64,000 nt of DNA from Caulobacteraceae bacterium (lineage in GTDB: Bacteria > Pseudomonadota > Alphaproteobacteria > Caulobacterales > Caulobacteraceae). Each line of letters begins with the position of its first letter. Positions within the stretch are counted from its first letter, which is position 1. Below, one piece after another: positions 17,620-28,935 of this stretch. The notes under the pieces were generated by a model. It made no database searches. It was not told the origin of the DNA and was given only the letters and a program-made list of their open reading frames with translations. The stretch is from contig JANWHQ010000064.1 in the NCBI GenBank assembly GCA_025450315.1, positions 1 through 64,000 of the forward strand. Reading direction: 5' to 3'. Both the position numbers and the translations under genes were made by a program.

Positions 17620-19041
17620 TCATGCCTCGGCCAGGGCCTTCAGCCCCTCCGGCAGGGCGTAGGCCCATTGGGTGATGTCGCCGGCGCCCAGGCAGACCAC
17701 CAGGTCGCCGTCGTGCGCCTCCTCGGCCACCAGCTCGGCCAGGGCGGCGGGGCCGGCCAGCGGCAGCACATGGCGGTGGCCGGCGCGGCGCAGGCCCTCG
17801 ACCAGGGCGTCGCGGTCCACGCCCTCGATGGGCGCCTCGCCGGCGGGATAGACGTCGGCGACGATCACCGTGTCGGCGTCGTTGAAGCAGCCGCAGAACT
17901 CGTCGAACAGGTCGAGCAGGCGGCTGTAGCGGTGGGGCTGGACCACCGCGATCACGCGGCCATCGGTCATCGAGCGGGCGGCGCGCAGCACCGCGGCGAT
18001 CTCCACCGGATGGTGGCCGTAGTCGTCGATCACCCGCACGCCGCCCACCACGCCGGTGGTGGTGAAGCGCCGCTTGACCCCGGCGAAGGCCTTCAGCCCG
18101 GCGCGGATGGCCTCGTCGGGCACGCCCAGCTCGCGCGCCACGGCGATGGCGGCCAGGGAATTCAGCACATTGTGCCGCCCGGCCATGGGCAGCTTCAGGC
18201 CGTCCAGGCGCACCACCTCGCCGCCGATGGGCGAGATCGCCACGTCGAAGCGGGCGCCGTCGGGGCCCATCTCCAGGTTCAGCGCCCGCACCTCGGCCTG
18301 GGGATTGGTCCCGTAGGTGACGATCCGGCGGTTGGAGACGCGCGCGGCCATGGCCTGCACCTCGGGATGGTCCAGGCACACCACCGCCCGCCCGTAGAAG
18401 GGAATGCTCTCGACGAAATCCTGGAAGGCCCGCTTCACGGCCTCGAAGTCGCCCCAGTGGTCCAGGTGCTCGGGATCGATGTTGGTGACCACCGCGACGG
18501 TGGGCTTGAGATAGAGGAAGGTGCCGTCGCTCTCGTCGGCCTCGACCACCAGCCAGGGACCCTGGCCGGCCTTGGCGTTGGCGCCGTAGGCGTTGATCAC
18601 CCCGCCGTTCATGACCGTGGGGTCCAGCCCTCCGGCGTCCAGGAGGGCGGCGACCAGCGAGGTGGTGGTGGTCTTGCCGTGGGTGCCGGCGACCGCGACG
18701 GAGTATTTCAGCCGCACCAGCTCGGCCAGCATCTCGGCCCGGCGCACCAGCGGGATGCGCAGCTCCTGGGCCGCGACGAGCTCGGGATTGTCCGGCCGGA
18801 TCGCGGTGGAATAGACCACCGCCGCGGCGCCCTCGATGTGGCCGGCGTCGTGGCCGATGAAGATCCGGGCCCCCAGCTTCTCCAGCCGCTCGGTGTTGGC
18901 CGAGGCGCGGGCGTCGGAGCCCTGCACCACATAGCCCAGGGCCAGCATGATCTCGGCATAGCCGCTCATGCCGGCGCCGCCGATGCCGGTGAAATGGATC
19001 GGGCCGATGTCGAAGGGAACAGGCGGACGCGGGCGGCTCAT
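17620..19041 (-). CDS. murC: UDP-N-acetylmuramate--L-alanine ligase MurC
   Basis: Mur ligase adding L-Ala to UDP-MurNAc; 473 aa. The N-terminal UDP-binding fold shows [16 protein letters not shown]. The ATP loop is [12 protein letters not shown] at about 117. The central domain has [12 protein letters not shown] and [11 protein letters not shown]. The C-terminal domain has [14 protein letters not shown] and VVQPHRYSR. It lies 46 bp downstream of murG. Confidence 0.98.
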   Translation of the reverse strand: MSRPRPPVPFDIGPIHFTGIGGAGMSGYAEIMLALGYVVQGSDARASANTERLEKLGARIFIGHDAGHIEGAAAVVYSTAIRPDNPELVAAQELRIPLVRRAEMLAELVRLKYSVAVAGTHGKTTTTSLVAALLDAGGLDPTVMNGGVINAYGANAKAGQGPWLVVEADESDGTFLYLKPTVAVVTNIDPEHLDHWGDFEAVKRAFQDFVESIPFYGRAVVCLDHPEVQAMAARVSNRRIVTYGTNPQAEVRALNLEMGPDGARFDVAISPIGGEVVRLDGLKLPMAGRHNVLNSLAAIAVARELGVPDEAIRAGLKAFAGVKRRFTTTGVVGGVRVIDDYGHHPVEIAAVLRAARSMTDGRVIAVVQPHRYSRLLDLFDEFCGCFNDADTVIVADVYPAGEAPIEGVDRDALVEGLRRAGHRHVLPLAGPAALAELVAEEAHDGDLVVCLGAGDITQWAYALPEGLKALAEA

Positions 19042-19087
19042 CGGCGCTGCACTAGACCATTTGCGGCGAAGGCCAAAATGGCCGGGG

Positions 19088-20182
19088 TCAGGCCGGCGCG
19101 GCGGTGCGCTCGACCAGGTCGGCCAGCTTCTCGGCCGCGTCGGGGACGGCGACCGAGCGGGCGGCGGCGGCCATCTTCGCCAGTTCGGCCGGATGCTCGA
19201 ACAGCCGCCGCAGGGCGGCGGCCAGGACCTCGGGCGTCAGCTGGTCCTCGGAGATGATCTCGGCGGCGCCGGCGTCCGCCAGCAGCTTGGCGTTCTGGCC
19301 CTGGTCGTCGTCGAGGGAGACCTTCAGCGGAACCAGGATGGCGGGCTTGCCGGCCACGGCGATCTCGCAGCAGGTGGAGGCGCCGGCCCGGCCGATCACC
19401 AGGTGCGCCTCGCCCAGGCGGCTGGCCATGTCGCGGAAGAAGGGGGCGATCTCGGCCTCGACCATGGCCTCGGCATAGCCGGCGCGGGCCAGGTCGATGG
19501 AATCGGTGCGGGTCTGCTGATGCACCTTCAGCCTGGCGCGCAAGGCTTCGGGCAGCAGCTGGATGGCCGTGGGCGGCAGCTCCGAGAGCAGGCGCGCGCC
19601 CTGGCTGCCGCCGGTGATCAACAGGTGGATGGTCTTGGCCGGGCGCCTGTAGGGCCGATCGTACAGCGCCCGCACCGGCGGGCGGATCGGGTTGCCCACC
19701 ACCACCGCGCGGGCGGCCACCGCGGCGGGCGCCTTCTTCAGGGTGGGGAAGGCGCACGCGACGGCGCTGGCGCGGCCGGCCAGCAGCCGGTTGGCCCGGC
19801 CGATCACCGCGTTCTGCTCGTGGATCACGGTCGGGATCTTGCGGGTGAAGGCGGCGAGCATGGCCGGCAGCGAGGGATAGCCGCCGAAGCCGACCACGAC
19901 CGAGGGCTTCAGCCGGCCGAAGGCGGCGTGGGCCTGCAGCACGCCCTGGCCGATGGTCAGGCCGGCGCGGACCATGCCGACCGGATCGCCGCTCCTGAAG
20001 GTCGCGGCCGACAGGCCGATCCGCTCCTCGGCGGGGAAGCCCTCGGCGAAGCGGGCGCCGCGGCCGTCGGTGGCCAGGACGATGCGCCAGCCGCGGGCGA
20101 TCAGGACCTCGGCGAGGGCCTCGGCGGGGAACAGGTGGCCGCCCGACCCGCCGGCGGCGACGACGGCGAGCCGGCCGCTCAT
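19088..20182 (-). CDS. murG: Lipid II synthase glycosyltransferase MurG
   Basis: Peripheral membrane GT28 enzyme that adds GlcNAc to lipid I; 364 aa. Family elements: [16 protein letters not shown] at the start, [40 protein letters not shown] and [25 protein letters not shown]. The ATG at 20182 shares one base with the ftsW stop (TGATG), giving coupled translation. Confidence 0.98.
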   Translation of the reverse strand: MSGRLAVVAAGGSGGHLFPAEALAEVLIARGWRIVLATDGRGARFAEGFPAEERIGLSAATFRSGDPVGMVRAGLTIGQGVLQAHAAFGRLKPSVVVGFGGYPSLPAMLAAFTRKIPTVIHEQNAVIGRANRLLAGRASAVACAFPTLKKAPAAVAARAVVVGNPIRPPVRALYDRPYRRPAKTIHLLITGGSQGARLLSELPPTAIQLLPEALRARLKVHQQTRTDSIDLARAGYAEAMVEAEIAPFFRDMASRLGEAHLVIGRAGASTCCEIAVAGKPAILVPLKVSLDDDQGQNAKLLADAGAAEIISEDQLTPEVLAAALRRLFEHPAELAKMAAAARSVAVPDAAEKLADLVERTAAPA

Positions 20183-21363
20183 CAGGCGAACTGGCCGGCG
20201 GGGGCCACCAGGGGCGGGTTGGAATAGGCGCCGGGGCGGCGGCGGGTCAGGGCCATGGCGAAGCCGAGGGTCAGGCCCATCGCCAGCATCGACGAGCCGC
20301 CGTAGGAGATGAACGGCAAGGTCATGCCCTTGGTCGGGATCATCTTCAGGTTCACCGCCACATTGATGAAGGCCTGCTGCCCGACCAGCACGAACAGGGC
20401 CGCGGCGGCCACCTGCTCGAAGGAATCCTGCAGCCGCATGGCCTTGTAGAGGCCGCGGATGACCACGAAGCCCAGCACCGCGATCAGGGCCAGGCTGAAC
20501 ACCAGGCCGTACTCCTCGGCGGCCAGGGCGTAGATGAAGTCGGTGAAGCCGTCGGGCACCTGGCGCTTGAACACCCCTTCGCCGGGACCGCGTCCGAACA
20601 GGCCGCCCGCCCGGATGGCCTCCAGCGCCTTGTCGACCTGGTGGCCGCCCTCCTCGGATCCCTTGCCCAGGAAGGAGTGCACGCGCGTGGCCACGTGCTG
20701 GAAGGTGAAATAGATCGCCACGATGCCGCCCAGCGCCGCCGTGCCCAGGCCCAGGATCCAGCGGATCGGCACCCCGGCCATGAAGAAGGCCGCCCCGAAG
20801 GCGATGGTGACCAGGATGGTCTGGCCGACGTCCGGCTCGATCAGCAGCAGCGCCACCGAGATGGCGTAGAGCCCGAAGGCGATGGAGACGCCCGGCACCC
20901 CCTCGCCCTTCTGGCCCTCGGCGAACATCCAGCCGCAGAGCACGATCAGCGCGGGCTTCATGAACTCGGACGGCTGCAGCGAGAAACCGGAGAACTCGAT
21001 CCAGCGCGAGGCGCCCTTGGCCGAGTGGCCGATGGCCGGCAGGGCCAGCATCATCGCGATGGTCACGCCGTAGATGATCAGCGCCGCCCGGCGCACGCCC
21101 CGGGCCGAGAGCAGCGACACGCTCATCACCACCGCCGCCGCGCCGACGCCGAAGATGGTCTGGCGGATGGCGAAGTGGAACGGATCGGCGATGTGCAGGC
21201 GCGCCGCCTCGGCGGGGCTGGAGGTGAAGGACAGCATCACCCCGGTGACGATCAGCAGCGCCGTGGCGCCCAGCAGCAGGTGATCCACAGTCCACCACCA
21301 GACGCCCACGCGGCTGCGGTCGTTGCGGTTGAAGGCGTGGGGATGGCTGGTCACGGCGGTCAT
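20182..21363 (-). CDS. ftsW: Peptidoglycan glycosyltransferase FtsW (SEDS family)
   Basis: Septal peptidoglycan polymerase partner of FtsI; 393 aa with about ten membrane spans. Signature segments are GASRWIEFSGFSLQPSEFMKPALI, the catalytic-loop region with an acidic residue in LLLIEPDVGQTIL, and the C-terminal PFISYGGSSMLAMGLTLG. ATG 21363 begins only 4 nt past the murD stop (21368-21370). It is followed directly by murG. Confidence 0.97.
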   Translation of the reverse strand: MTAVTSHPHAFNRNDRSRVGVWWWTVDHLLLGATALLIVTGVMLSFTSSPAEAARLHIADPFHFAIRQTIFGVGAAAVVMSVSLLSARGVRRAALIIYGVTIAMMLALPAIGHSAKGASRWIEFSGFSLQPSEFMKPALIVLCGWMFAEGQKGEGVPGVSIAFGLYAISVALLLIEPDVGQTILVTIAFGAAFFMAGVPIRWILGLGTAALGGIVAIYFTFQHVATRVHSFLGKGSEEGGHQVDKALEAIRAGGLFGRGPGEGVFKRQVPDGFTDFIYALAAEEYGLVFSLALIAVLGFVVIRGLYKAMRLQDSFEQVAAAALFVLVGQQAFINVAVNLKMIPTKGMTLPFISYGGSSMLAMGLTLGFAMALTRRRPGAYSNPPLVAPAGQFA

Positions 21364-21367
21364 GGGA

Positions 21368-22783
21368 TTATCCGACAGCTCCGACAGCCGGTTTGCGGGC
21401 GAGGGCGTGGACGGCCGCGCGGAAGGCCTCGCCGCGCTCCTCGAAGTCGGCGAACTGGTCGAAGGAGGCGCAGGCCGGCGAAAGCAGCACCACCGCCTCC
21501 TCGCCCGATGCGGCCGCGTCGGCGAAGGCCCGGGCGGTGGCGGTCTCGATGTCGCCGCACTGCAGGGACGGCGCGCGGCCTTCCAGGGCATGGCCGAACT
21601 CGCCGGCCGCCTCGCCGATCAGATAGGCGCGGGCCACGCGGGGGAAGAGGTCCACCAGGGTGTCGATGCCGCCGGCCTTGGGCTGGCCTCCACAGATCCA
21701 GTAGACCTTGGGATAGGACGACAGGGCCTGGCGGGCGGCGTCGGCGTTGGTGGCCTTGGAATCGTTGATGAAGCGCACGCGGCCGATCTGGCCGACGTTC
21801 TCCATCCGGTGGGCCAGGCCCGGGAAAGTCATCAGCCCCTGGGCGGCGTCCTCGGCGGCCACGCCCAGCGCCCGGGCGGCGGCATAGGCGGCGGCGGCGT
21901 TCTGCCAGTTGTGCCGGCCCGGCAGCGAGCGGGCGCGGGTCAGGTCGCAGACCTCTTCCACCCGCTCTCCGGTGGCGTCGTAGAGGATGCCCTGCAGGGC
22001 GTAGACGCCCCGGCCCAGCGCCTTCTGGGCCGAGATCATGCGGATGGTGCGGTGGTTGGCGGCGGTGATCTCGGTGCAGATCTGCTGGCACCAGGGATCG
22101 TCGACCCCGATCACGGCGGTGTCGCCCTTGCCCTGGTTGAGCAGCACCCGGCGCTTGGCGGCGACATAGCCCTCCATGCCGCCGTGGCGGTCCAGATGGT
22201 CGGGCGAGATGTTGAGCAGGACCGCGGCGTCGGCCTTCAGGCTGGAGGTCAGGTCCAGCTGGTAGGACGAGAGTTCGAGCACATAGACGGCGCCGCCGTG
22301 CATGTCGTCCAGGCCCAGGACGCCGACGCCGATGTTGCCGCCGACGCGGGCGTCCTTGCCGGCGCGGGCGCAGACGTGGCCCAGGAGCGCGGTGGTGGTG
22401 GACTTGCCGTTGGAGCCGGTGATCGCCGCCACCTTGGGCCGCTTGTGCGAGGGCGCGGCGTTCACCGCCCGGGCGAACAGCTCGATGTCGCCCAGGATCT
22501 CGACGCCCGAGGCCTTGGCCTTGTCCACCGTCCAGTGCGGCTTGGGATGGGTCAGGGGCACGCCCGGCGAGAGCAGCAGGGCCGCATAGTTGGACCAGTC
22601 GGCCTGGGAGAGGTCGGCCAGGGCGAAGCCTTCCGCGGCGGCGGCCTCGCGCGAGGCGGCCTTCTCGTCCCAGAGGACGACCTCGGCCCCGCCGGCCTTC
22701 AGGGCGCGCGCGGCCGTGAGGCCGGTCCGGCCCAGGCCGAACACCGCGACGGTCTTGCCCGAAAATCCGCGGACGGGGATCAC
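21368..22783 (-). CDS. murD: UDP-N-acetylmuramoylalanine--D-glutamate ligase MurD
   Basis: Adds D-Glu to UDP-MurNAc-L-Ala; 471 aa. Visible are AVFGLGRTGLTAARALKAGG, ATP loop ITGSNGKSTTTALLGH, NISPDHLDRHGG, the DSKATNADAARQAL segment of the C-terminal domain, and VVLLSPACASFDQFADFEERG. The start is GTG 22783, 13 bp after the mraY stop. Confidence 0.98.
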   Translation of the reverse strand: MIPVRGFSGKTVAVFGLGRTGLTAARALKAGGAEVVLWDEKAASREAAAAEGFALADLSQADWSNYAALLLSPGVPLTHPKPHWTVDKAKASGVEILGDIELFARAVNAAPSHKRPKVAAITGSNGKSTTTALLGHVCARAGKDARVGGNIGVGVLGLDDMHGGAVYVLELSSYQLDLTSSLKADAAVLLNISPDHLDRHGGMEGYVAAKRRVLLNQGKGDTAVIGVDDPWCQQICTEITAANHRTIRMISAQKALGRGVYALQGILYDATGERVEEVCDLTRARSLPGRHNWQNAAAAYAAARALGVAAEDAAQGLMTFPGLAHRMENVGQIGRVRFINDSKATNADAARQALSSYPKVYWICGGQPKAGGIDTLVDLFPRVARAYLIGEAAGEFGHALEGRAPSLQCGDIETATARAFADAAASGEEAVVLLSPACASFDQFADFEERGEAFRAAVHALARKPAVGAVG

Positions 22784-22796
22784 GTCTTGCCGTCTC

Positions 22797-23915
22797 CTAT
22801 CGGATCTTGAGGGTGGCCAGGCCCACCAGGGCCAGGACGATGGAGATGATCCAGAAGCGGATCACCACGGTGGGCTCGGCCCAGCCGAGCTTCTCGAAAT
22901 GGTGGTGGATCGGCGCCATCAGGAAGATGCGCTTGCCCTTGGTCGCCTTGAAGTAGGCGATCTGGATCATCACCGAGCAGGCTTCCAGCACGAACAGGCC
23001 GCCCACGATGGCCAGCACGAACTCGTGCTTGGTGGCCACCGCGATGGTCCCCAGCGCGCCGCCGAGAGCCAACGAGCCGGTGTCGCCCATGAAGATCTTG
23101 GCCGGCGGGGCGTTGTACCAGAGGAAGCCCAGGCCGGCGCCGACGATGGCCCCGCAGAAGGGCAGAAGATCGCCCGAGCCGGAGACGAAGTGCACCTGCA
23201 GGTAGTCGGCGAACTTCACGTTGCCGACGATGTAGGCGATCAGGCCGAAGGCGGCGGCGGCGATCATGACCGGCCCGATGGCCAGGCCGTCCAGCCCGTC
23301 GGTGAGGTTCACCGCGTTGGAGGCGCCGACGATCACCACCGCGGCGAAGGCGATGTAGAACCAGCCGAGGTTCAGCAGCAGGTTCTTGAACAGCGGGAAG
23401 GCCAGCGAGGCGCTGAAGGCCGCCGGCTCGCCGGTGGCCGGATGGGTGGCCCAGACCAGCACCGCGCCGGCCACCAGGGCGATGATGAACTGGATCAGCA
23501 GCTTCATCGATCCGGAGACGCCGGCCGCGGTCTGCTTGGTCACCTTCTTGTAGTCGTCCAGGAAGCCCAGGAGGCCGTAGCTGGCGGTGACCAGCAGGGC
23601 GGTCCAGACGTAGGGGTTCTCCAGGTCGCCCCAGAGCAGGGTGCCGACCACCAGGCCCGCCAGGATCATGAAGCCGCCCATGGTGGGCGTGCCCCGCTTC
23701 TCCAGCAGGTGCCGCTCGGGGCCGTCGCTGCGGATCGGCTGGCCCTTGCCCTGCTTGGTGCGCATCCAGGCGATGAAGTTGTTGCCCATGGCGGCCACCA
23801 CCAGCTGGGCGGTGAACAGCGACAGGCCGGTGCGGAAGGTCAGGTATTTCAGCAGGTTCAGCACGGGCACGTAGTGTCCGTTCGCCGCCAGATGCTGGTA
23901 GATCACATAGAGCAT
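22797..23915 (-). CDS. mraY: Phospho-MurNAc-pentapeptide transferase MraY
   Basis: Integral membrane enzyme making lipid I; 372 aa with about ten spans. Visible are [15 protein letters not shown], the Asp-rich catalytic [42 protein letters not shown] and the histidine cluster [15 protein letters not shown] 23915 overlaps the murF stop by one base. The stop is UAG (22797-22799), evidence that UAG is a normal stop here. Confidence 0.98.
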   Translation of the reverse strand: MLYVIYQHLAANGHYVPVLNLLKYLTFRTGLSLFTAQLVVAAMGNNFIAWMRTKQGKGQPIRSDGPERHLLEKRGTPTMGGFMILAGLVVGTLLWGDLENPYVWTALLVTASYGLLGFLDDYKKVTKQTAAGVSGSMKLLIQFIIALVAGAVLVWATHPATGEPAAFSASLAFPLFKNLLLNLGWFYIAFAAVVIVGASNAVNLTDGLDGLAIGPVMIAAAAFGLIAYIVGNVKFADYLQVHFVSGSGDLLPFCGAIVGAGLGFLWYNAPPAKIFMGDTGSLALGGALGTIAVATKHEFVLAIVGGLFVLEACSVMIQIAYFKATKGKRIFLMAPIHHHFEKLGWAEPTVVIRFWIISIVLALVGLATLKIR

Positions 23916-25318
23916 CAGGCCGCCCCCCTGACCGGCGCTGGCGCGCCTTCCGACGCCAGGGCCTGGGCGACCTGCCAGGCCTTGGAGCCGTTGGATCCCT
24001 TGACCACGACCACGTCGCCGGCCCGCAAGGCGCCCTGCACCTCGGACGCCAGCTCGGCCGCCGAGGTGGCCCAGCCGCCCCGCAGCCCAGGCGGCAGCAC
24101 GTCCCACAGCGCGCGCATCAAGGGCCCGGCGCAGAACACCAGATCGATCCCGGCGTCCTGAAGCGGCCCGGCCAGCTCGGCGTGGCGCTGGGCGGCGGCG
24201 GCGCCCAGCTCCAGCATGTCGGTCAGCACCGCGATCCGCCGGCCGCCGGCCGGGTGCGCCTTCAGCGTGGCGAAGGCCGCGCGCATGGACATGGGATTGG
24301 CGTTGTAGCTCTCGTCGATCAGGGTGAAGGCGCCGCCGCCCGGAAGGCCGATCCGGCTCTCGAGCCCGCGCCCCGGCAGCGGTCCGAACCGCGCCAGGGC
24401 CTCGAAGGCCACGTCCAGGTCGACGTCCAGCGCCCGCAGCATGAGCAGGGCGCAGAGGCTGTTCGGGCCCCAGTGCGCGCCGTTCTGGGCGATGGTGAAG
24501 TCGATGTCCCGGCCGTCCAGCCGCGCGCGGACCACCGCGCCCCCGCCGTGCGGCTCGAAGCCGGTCAGGCGGGCGCTGCACCCCTCGCCCGAGCCGAAGC
24601 TCTCGATCCGGGCGCCCTCGGCCTTGGCCATGGCGGAGAGCAGCCCGAACCAGGGGTCGTCGGCGTTCAGCACCGCCGTCCCGCCGGGAACCAGGCCCGA
24701 GAAGATCTCGCCCTTGGCGCGGGCCACGCCCGCTTCGCCGTCGGCGAAGTTCTCGATGTGCACCGGTCCGACCGTGGTCACGCAGGCGGCGTGCGGCTCG
24801 ACCATCCTGGCCAGCGGCTCGATCTCGCCGGCATGGTTCATGCCGATCTCGAACACCGCCCGGCGGGTCCCCTTGGGCATGCGCGCCAGGGTCAGGGGCA
24901 CGCCGACGTGGTTGTTGTAGGACTTCACCGAGCCGTGCGCCGGGCCGGCCAGCTCCAGCGCGGTCTTGATCGCCTGGGTGACGCTGGTCTTGCCGACCGA
25001 GCCGGTGACCGCCCCGCGCAGGGCCGGCGAGCGCATGCGCGCCACCACGCCCATCCGCTCCAGGGCGACGAGGGTGTCCTCGACCTCGATGTGCGGACCT
25101 TCGACGGGCTGGTAGGTCAGGGCCCCGGCCGCGCCCCTCTCGAAGGCGTCGCGGGCATAGACGAAGCCGTCGCGCTCGCCCTTCAGCGCCACGAACAGGT
25201 CGCCCGGCTCCAGGGTGCGGGTGTCGATGCTGACGCCGGCGACCTCGAACTCGGCGCCTTGCAGCAGCCCGCCCGTGGCCGTGCAGATCTCGCTGGAGGT
25301 CCAGAGCGGCTCAGCCAT
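23915..25318 (-). CDS. murF: UDP-MurNAc-tripeptide--D-Ala-D-Ala ligase MurF
   Basis: Adds the D-Ala-D-Ala made by DdlB; 467 aa. Visible are [29 protein letters not shown] loop [37 protein letters not shown] and [18 protein letters not shown] 25318 overlaps the end of murE by 8 nt. Confidence 0.97.
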   Translation of the reverse strand: MAEPLWTSSEICTATGGLLQGAEFEVAGVSIDTRTLEPGDLFVALKGERDGFVYARDAFERGAAGALTYQPVEGPHIEVEDTLVALERMGVVARMRSPALRGAVTGSVGKTSVTQAIKTALELAGPAHGSVKSYNNHVGVPLTLARMPKGTRRAVFEIGMNHAGEIEPLARMVEPHAACVTTVGPVHIENFADGEAGVARAKGEIFSGLVPGGTAVLNADDPWFGLLSAMAKAEGARIESFGSGEGCSARLTGFEPHGGGAVVRARLDGRDIDFTIAQNGAHWGPNSLCALLMLRALDVDLDVAFEALARFGPLPGRGLESRIGLPGGGAFTLIDESYNANPMSMRAAFATLKAHPAGGRRIAVLTDMLELGAAAAQRHAELAGPLQDAGIDLVFCAGPLMRALWDVLPPGLRGGWATSAAELASEVQGALRAGDVVVVKGSNGSKAWQVAQALASEGAPAPVRGAA

Positions 25319-26756
25319 GGGCGTGCTCCCGCCCCAGCGCCTGGGCGGTCTCGGCCACGTCGTCGAAGGGATGCACCTCGGCGCCCACGATCTGGCCCTG
25401 CTCGTGGCCCTTGCCGGCGACCACCAGGACGTCGCCGTCCTCGAGCATCGCGGCGGCGGCGCCGATCGCTTCGCGGCGGTCGCCGATCTCCCTGGCGCCC
25501 GGGGCGGCGGCGAGGATGGCGGCGCGGATGGCGGCGGGCTCCTCGCTCCTCGGATTGTCGTCGGTGACGATGGCGATGTCGGCGAGGCTGGCGGCGGCCC
25601 GGCCCATCAGGGGACGCTTGCCGCGGTCGCGGTCGCCGCCGGCGCCGAACACCACGATCAGCCGACCGCGCGCGTGGGGGCGCAGGGCCTTCAGCACCGT
25701 CTCCAGCCCGTCGGGCGTGTGGGCGTAGTCGACATAGGCCTCGCCGCCCCGCCGCCCTGATCCCACGCGCTGCAGCCTCCCGGCCGCGCCTTCGATGAGC
25801 TCCAGCGCGCCCAGCACCTTCTCGACCGCTTCGCCGGCGCCGATGCAGAGCCCGGCGGCGACCAGGGCGTTGGACGCCTGGAACGCGCCCGCCAGCGGCA
25901 GGCGGACGTCGTGGATCCGGCCCTCGGCCTCGAGCTTCAGCCGCTGGCCGTCGGGAACCAGCTGGCGGCCCGCCAGCCTCAGCCCCTGCCCCGCCTCGCC
26001 CACGGAATAGACGCTCTGGCCACCGGTCACCGCCGCCGAGGCGAAGGCGCCGAAGGCGTCGGAGTCGGCGTTCAGCACCGCCGTCCCGCCGCGCGGCAGC
26101 AGGGCCTCGAACAGCCTGAGCTTGGCCGCCCGGTAGGCGCCCATGGTGCCGTGATAGTCGAGGTGGTCCTGGGTCAGGTTGGTGAAGCCGGCGGCGGTCA
26201 GGTCCACGCCGTCCAGCCGCCGCTGGTCGACGCCGTGCGAGGAGGCCTCCAGCGCCAGGTGGGTGACGCCCTTGGCGGCCAGCTCGGCCAGGAGGCGCGA
26301 GACGTCGGCGGCGTCGGGGGTGGTCAGGCCCGGCGGGGTCAGCTGCTCGCCCATGGCGCGCACGCCGAGCGTGCCCATGCTGGCGCTGCGGCGGCCCAGG
26401 CGTTCGAAGATCTGGCGGCAGAACACCGCCACCGAGGTCTTGCCGTTGGTGCCGGTGACGGCCACGCAGGTCTTGGGCTGGGCGCCGTAGAAGGCGCGCG
26501 CGGCCAGGGCGTAGGCGCGGCGCAGATCCGAGGCGTGCACCACCGGCGCGGACAGCCCCTTCACGTCGTCGGGCGCCAGCACCGCCGCGGCTCCGGCCTG
26601 GATCGCCGCGGGGATGAAGCTGCGGCCGTCGGCCCTGGACCCGGGCAGGGCCACGAACAGGAAGCCGGGCTGGACCTTGCGGCTGTCGGCGGTGACGCCG
26701 CGGATCTCGGGATCGGAGGCCAGGTCGCGCTGGAGGAGGTCGGACAGACGCGTCAC
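25311..26756 (-). CDS. murE: UDP-MurNAc-dipeptide--meso-diaminopimelate ligase MurE
   Basis: Adds the third stem-peptide residue; 481 aa. Visible are VTADSRKVQPGFLFVALPG, ATP loop VTGTNGKTSVAVFCR, LEASSHGV and NLTQDHLDYHG. The motif DNPR (in TDDNPRSEEP) predicts meso-diaminopimelate rather than lysine as substrate. The start is GTG 26756, sharing a base with the TAG stop of ftsI (TAGTG). Confidence 0.97.
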   Translation of the reverse strand: MTRLSDLLQRDLASDPEIRGVTADSRKVQPGFLFVALPGSRADGRSFIPAAIQAGAAAVLAPDDVKGLSAPVVHASDLRRAYALAARAFYGAQPKTCVAVTGTNGKTSVAVFCRQIFERLGRRSASMGTLGVRAMGEQLTPPGLTTPDAADVSRLLAELAAKGVTHLALEASSHGVDQRRLDGVDLTAAGFTNLTQDHLDYHGTMGAYRAAKLRLFEALLPRGGTAVLNADSDAFGAFASAAVTGGQSVYSVGEAGQGLRLAGRQLVPDGQRLKLEAEGRIHDVRLPLAGAFQASNALVAAGLCIGAGEAVEKVLGALELIEGAAGRLQRVGSGRRGGEAYVDYAHTPDGLETVLKALRPHARGRLIVVFGAGGDRDRGKRPLMGRAAASLADIAIVTDDNPRSEEPAAIRAAILAAAPGAREIGDRREAIGAAAAMLEDGDVLVVAGKGHEQGQIVGAEVHPFDDVAETAQALGREHAHG

Positions 26757-28504
26757 TAGTCTTCGCCTCCACCCAGGTCCTGCGGCGAGGTGATGGCCTG
26801 GGCCGCACCGGCCGCCACGGCGACACGCTGAACGCCCAGGAAGGGGGCGATGCGGTCGATCACGCGGCCCGCGGTGGGCGCCGCGTTCCAGGCCCCCTCT
26901 GTCAGGCCGAACGTGTCCTTCGTCGGATGCGGAGAGTCCAGCGTGACCAGGACGAAGTAACGGTGGGCGTCCATCGGCCCGTCGGTGGGGAACACCGAGG
27001 CGAAGGAGGTGACCCGCTCCTTGCCGTAGTGGCCGCCGACGGCCTTCTGGGCGGTGCCGGTCTTGCCGCCGACCCGCAGGCCCGGGGCCAGGGCGTCGGC
27101 CTTGCGGCCGGTCCCCTGCACGGCGTTCAGCCGCATCAGGTCCAGCATGGTGCGCGAGGTGGATTGCTTGACCACCCGCCGGCCTTCGGGAGGCGGCCCG
27201 TCGAGCTTCTTGATGGTCAGGGGCCGGTAGACGCCCCCATCCAGGATCGCGGTCATGCCGGTGGCCAGGGCCAGGGGGCTGACCGAGATCGCCTGGCCGA
27301 AGGACATGGAGGCGATGGTGTTGGCGTCCAGCTTCCTGGAATGCAGCGGCCGGGCGGACTCGGCCAGCTCGCTGGGCGCGGCGGCGAACAGGCCGAAGCT
27401 GCCGAAATAGCGGTTCATCAGGTCGGGGCCGACCATCAGGCCGAGCTTGGCCGCGCCGATGTTCGAGGAATGGGTGAACACCTTCCACAACGGCAGGGTG
27501 GAATCGCCCTTCTCGTCGTCGTGGATGATCCGGCCCGGCAGCACCAGCGGCGTGCGCACGTCGAAGGGCGTGTCGACATTGGCCACCCCGGAGTCGATGC
27601 CCATGGCCAGGGTGAAGACCTTGAACACCGAGCCCGGCTCGTAGACCGTCTGGGCGGCGTGGTTGGTCAGGTTGGCCACCGGGGTCTTGCCCGGCTCGTT
27701 GGGATCGAAGGCGGGATAGCTGGACATGGCGAGGATCTCGCCGGTCTTCATGTCGACCACGATGCCGACCGCGCCTTCGGTCTGGAAGGTCTGGGCGGCG
27801 TTCTTGATCTCCTCGTCCAGCGCCGCCTGCACCCTGAGGTCGATGGACAGGGCCACCGGCTTGCCGTCCGCGCCGTCCTGCAGGATCAGCTTGTCCAGCC
27901 CCCTTTCGGCGCCGGCCAGTCCGCGGCCGCCGGTATCGGTGAAGCCGATCAGGTGCGCGGCGGTCGTGCCCAGCGGATAGACCCGGCGATCCTCCTCCTC
28001 GAAGGACAGGCCGGGCAGGCCGAGGTCGTGCAGCTTGTCCTTCTGCTCGGGCGTCAGGCCGCCGACCAGATAGGTGCGACGGCCGGAGGCGAAGGCCTTG
28101 TCCACCCGCTCGCGCGCCTGGGCCGGCAGGGCCCCCATCAGGGCGGTGCGGGTCTCGCCCACGTCCCAGACGTCGTGCGGGTCGAGGTAGGCGCCGTAGT
28201 GGGTCAGGTCGAGCGCCAGGAGCTGGCCGTTGCGGTCCACCAGGTCGGCGCGGGCGACGGGAAGCGGCGGGGCGCCGGCCGCGTCGCGCGAGCCCATCAC
28301 CAGCGAGGCGGTGACGGCGCCGGCCGCCAGGGTGATGAAGCCGGTGGCGAACAGCACCAGCACGAAGAAGATGCGGTAGCTGGCGTCCTGCTCGCGGCGC
28401 TGGGCGCGGGCGGTTTCGAAGGCGCGGTCCAGGCTCCAGATGCGCTCGCCGAGCCAGGACCAGACCGAAGAGCCGCCGCCCCTGACGAAATCCACCGGGC
28501 TCAT
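26756..28504 (-). CDS. ftsI: Septal penicillin-binding protein FtsI (PBP3)
   Basis: Class B PBP transpeptidase for septal wall; 582 aa. A cytoplasmic tail of about 45 residues and one span (about 46-72) lead to the pedestal domain. The transpeptidase follows with SxxK in YEPGSVFKVF, SxN in THSSNIG, and KTG in GGKTGTAQ. It overlaps ftsL (ATGA) upstream and murE downstream. The UAG stop is used here with the murE start inside it. Confidence 0.97.
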   Translation of the reverse strand: MSPVDFVRGGGSSVWSWLGERIWSLDRAFETARAQRREQDASYRIFFVLVLFATGFITLAAGAVTASLVMGSRDAAGAPPLPVARADLVDRNGQLLALDLTHYGAYLDPHDVWDVGETRTALMGALPAQARERVDKAFASGRRTYLVGGLTPEQKDKLHDLGLPGLSFEEEDRRVYPLGTTAAHLIGFTDTGGRGLAGAERGLDKLILQDGADGKPVALSIDLRVQAALDEEIKNAAQTFQTEGAVGIVVDMKTGEILAMSSYPAFDPNEPGKTPVANLTNHAAQTVYEPGSVFKVFTLAMGIDSGVANVDTPFDVRTPLVLPGRIIHDDEKGDSTLPLWKVFTHSSNIGAAKLGLMVGPDLMNRYFGSFGLFAAAPSELAESARPLHSRKLDANTIASMSFGQAISVSPLALATGMTAILDGGVYRPLTIKKLDGPPPEGRRVVKQSTSRTMLDLMRLNAVQGTGRKADALAPGLRVGGKTGTAQKAVGGHYGKERVTSFASVFPTDGPMDAHRYFVLVTLDSPHPTKDTFGLTEGAWNAAPTAGRVIDRIAPFLGVQRVAVAAGAAQAITSPQDLGGGED

Positions 28505-28935
28505 TGGTCGTCCCCGGCCGCGGGCCCGGACGCCGAGGCGGCGGGCGGCTCGGACGAGGCCGCGGGCGCGGCCTGGGCGGCGTCGGCGTCGGCGGGCTTG
28601 GCCTTGGGATCGGCCGGCCCGCGGGCGATCTGGCCGAGTTCGGCGAGGGTGGCCTCGTGCTTGCCGGAGGTCGGCGCCATGCCGAGGTACTGCTCCGACA
28701 GACGCTCGATCCGCGCGGGCTGCTCCAGATAGGCCAGCTCGGCGTGCAGCAGCCGGATCCTGTGCTGCTCGTCGGCGATCTGCAGCTCGGTGGAGGCGAT
28801 GTCGGCCCGTTCGCCGCCGGCGAAGGTCTTCACCAGGTAGAGGCCGATCACCAGCACCAGCAGGAGGCCCGCGCCCCAGACGTTGACCAGGCGCACGCCC
28901 CGGACCCTGCGGGTGAACAGGCCCGAGACCCTCAT
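28501..28935 (-). CDS. ftsL: Cell division protein FtsL
   Basis: Small bitopic divisome protein that pairs with FtsB and FtsQ; 144 aa. A short basic cytoplasmic part is followed by a span at about 17-37 ([19 protein letters not shown]). A periplasmic coiled coil lies at about 45-85 and an Ala/Pro-rich tail to the C-terminus. The sequence is poorly conserved; assignment rests on topology and on position between rsmH and ftsI, overlapping both by 4 nt. Confidence 0.9.
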   Translation of the reverse strand: MRVSGLFTRRVRGVRLVNVWGAGLLLVLVIGLYLVKTFAGGERADIASTELQIADEQHRIRLLHAELAYLEQPARIERLSEQYLGMAPTSGKHEATLAELGQIARGPADPKAKPADADAAQAAPAASSEPPAASASGPAAGDDQ